Below, one piece after another: positions 13,023 through 13,040 of a DNA stretch of 13,040 bases; within the stretch, counting starts at the first letter, position 1, and every line of letters begins with the position of its first letter. The DNA is from JAXFQS01 sp034178815. GTDB taxonomy: Bacteria > Verrucomicrobiota > Kiritimatiellia > RFP12 > DVOR01. A model generated the notes under the pieces. The model was not told the origin of the DNA. It worked only from the letters and a program-made list of their open reading frames with translations, and did not search any database. The stretch spans positions 1 to 13,040 of the forward strand of contig JAXFQS010000046.1 in the NCBI GenBank assembly GCA_034178815.1. Reading direction: 5' to 3'. Position numbers and translations under genes: made by a program.

Positions 13023-13040
13023 CCGTCCCGAGAGGGGCGG
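13023..13040 (+). terminator. Possible terminator hairpin cut by the window edge
   Basis: CCGTCCC (13023-13029) pairs with GGGGCGG (13034-13040) with one G-T wobble and a GAGA loop, 31 bases after the TRL-like stop codon. The stem may be longer, and any T-tract would lie outside the window, so its role cannot be confirmed. Confidence 0.4.

Overview
This is a GC-rich (around 60% by eye), gene-dense bacterial window. It has ten genes I can place with confidence and the tail of an eleventh. The organism is most likely an uncultured carbohydrate-degrading member of the PVC group (Lentisphaerota, Kiritimatiellota or Verrucomicrobiota). The reasons are a twin-arginine lipoprotein of the Gfo/Idh/MocA family beside an exported sugar isomerase/epimerase-like TIM barrel, secreted GH16 and GH127-type glycosidases, a TRL-like lipoprotein, and a single-chain 1279-residue PurL. 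No rRNA or protein phylogeny is available here, so this placement is an inference. Promoters are readable as sigma-70 type: TTGACA/TATAAT patches stand out in GC-rich surroundings.

Layout. Bases 2-121 are the 3' end of a protein with a beta-rich, sugar-binding-like C-terminus, closed by a strong terminator. A plus-strand pair follows: nrdR (ribonucleotide reductase repressor) and a stand-alone YqfO/NIF3-insert-like protein. A convergent minus-strand block runs, in transcription order, tatD (7633 to 6869), purL (6811 to 2972), a membrane-anchored coiled-coil protein overlapping purL by ATGA (2975 to 2229), and a secreted GH16 beta-glucanase-like enzyme (2187 to 1336). tatD and a plus-strand GH127-type enzyme (8058-9875) diverge from a 424-base intergenic region. 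A perfect-consensus promoter at 10008-10036 then drives an exported TIM-barrel lipoprotein and an exported oxidoreductase lipoprotein 4 bases apart. A hairpin and a TRL-like small lipoprotein end the window.

How the genes work together. nrdR, purL and tatD are housekeeping genes (nucleotide supply, DNA/RNA end processing). The GH16, GH127, TIM-barrel and oxidoreductase genes look like extracytoplasmic polysaccharide and glycoside degradation. The oxidoreductase/TIM-barrel pair recalls known oxidative glycoside-cleavage systems, in which a Gfo/Idh/MocA enzyme makes a 3-keto sugar and a TIM-barrel partner breaks the glycosidic bond.

Beyond the genes, three patterns stand out. (1) A degenerate intergenic repeat with core GCCTACCTTCGCCCCC (or its complement) occurs in five of the non-coding gaps. 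(2) Several transcription units are C-rich on the coding strand near the promoter and become G-rich towards the 3' end, even within single genes. (3) Very short or absent 5' leaders are predicted for tatD and the GH127 gene. I saw no tRNA, rRNA, CRISPR, transposase or phage gene.
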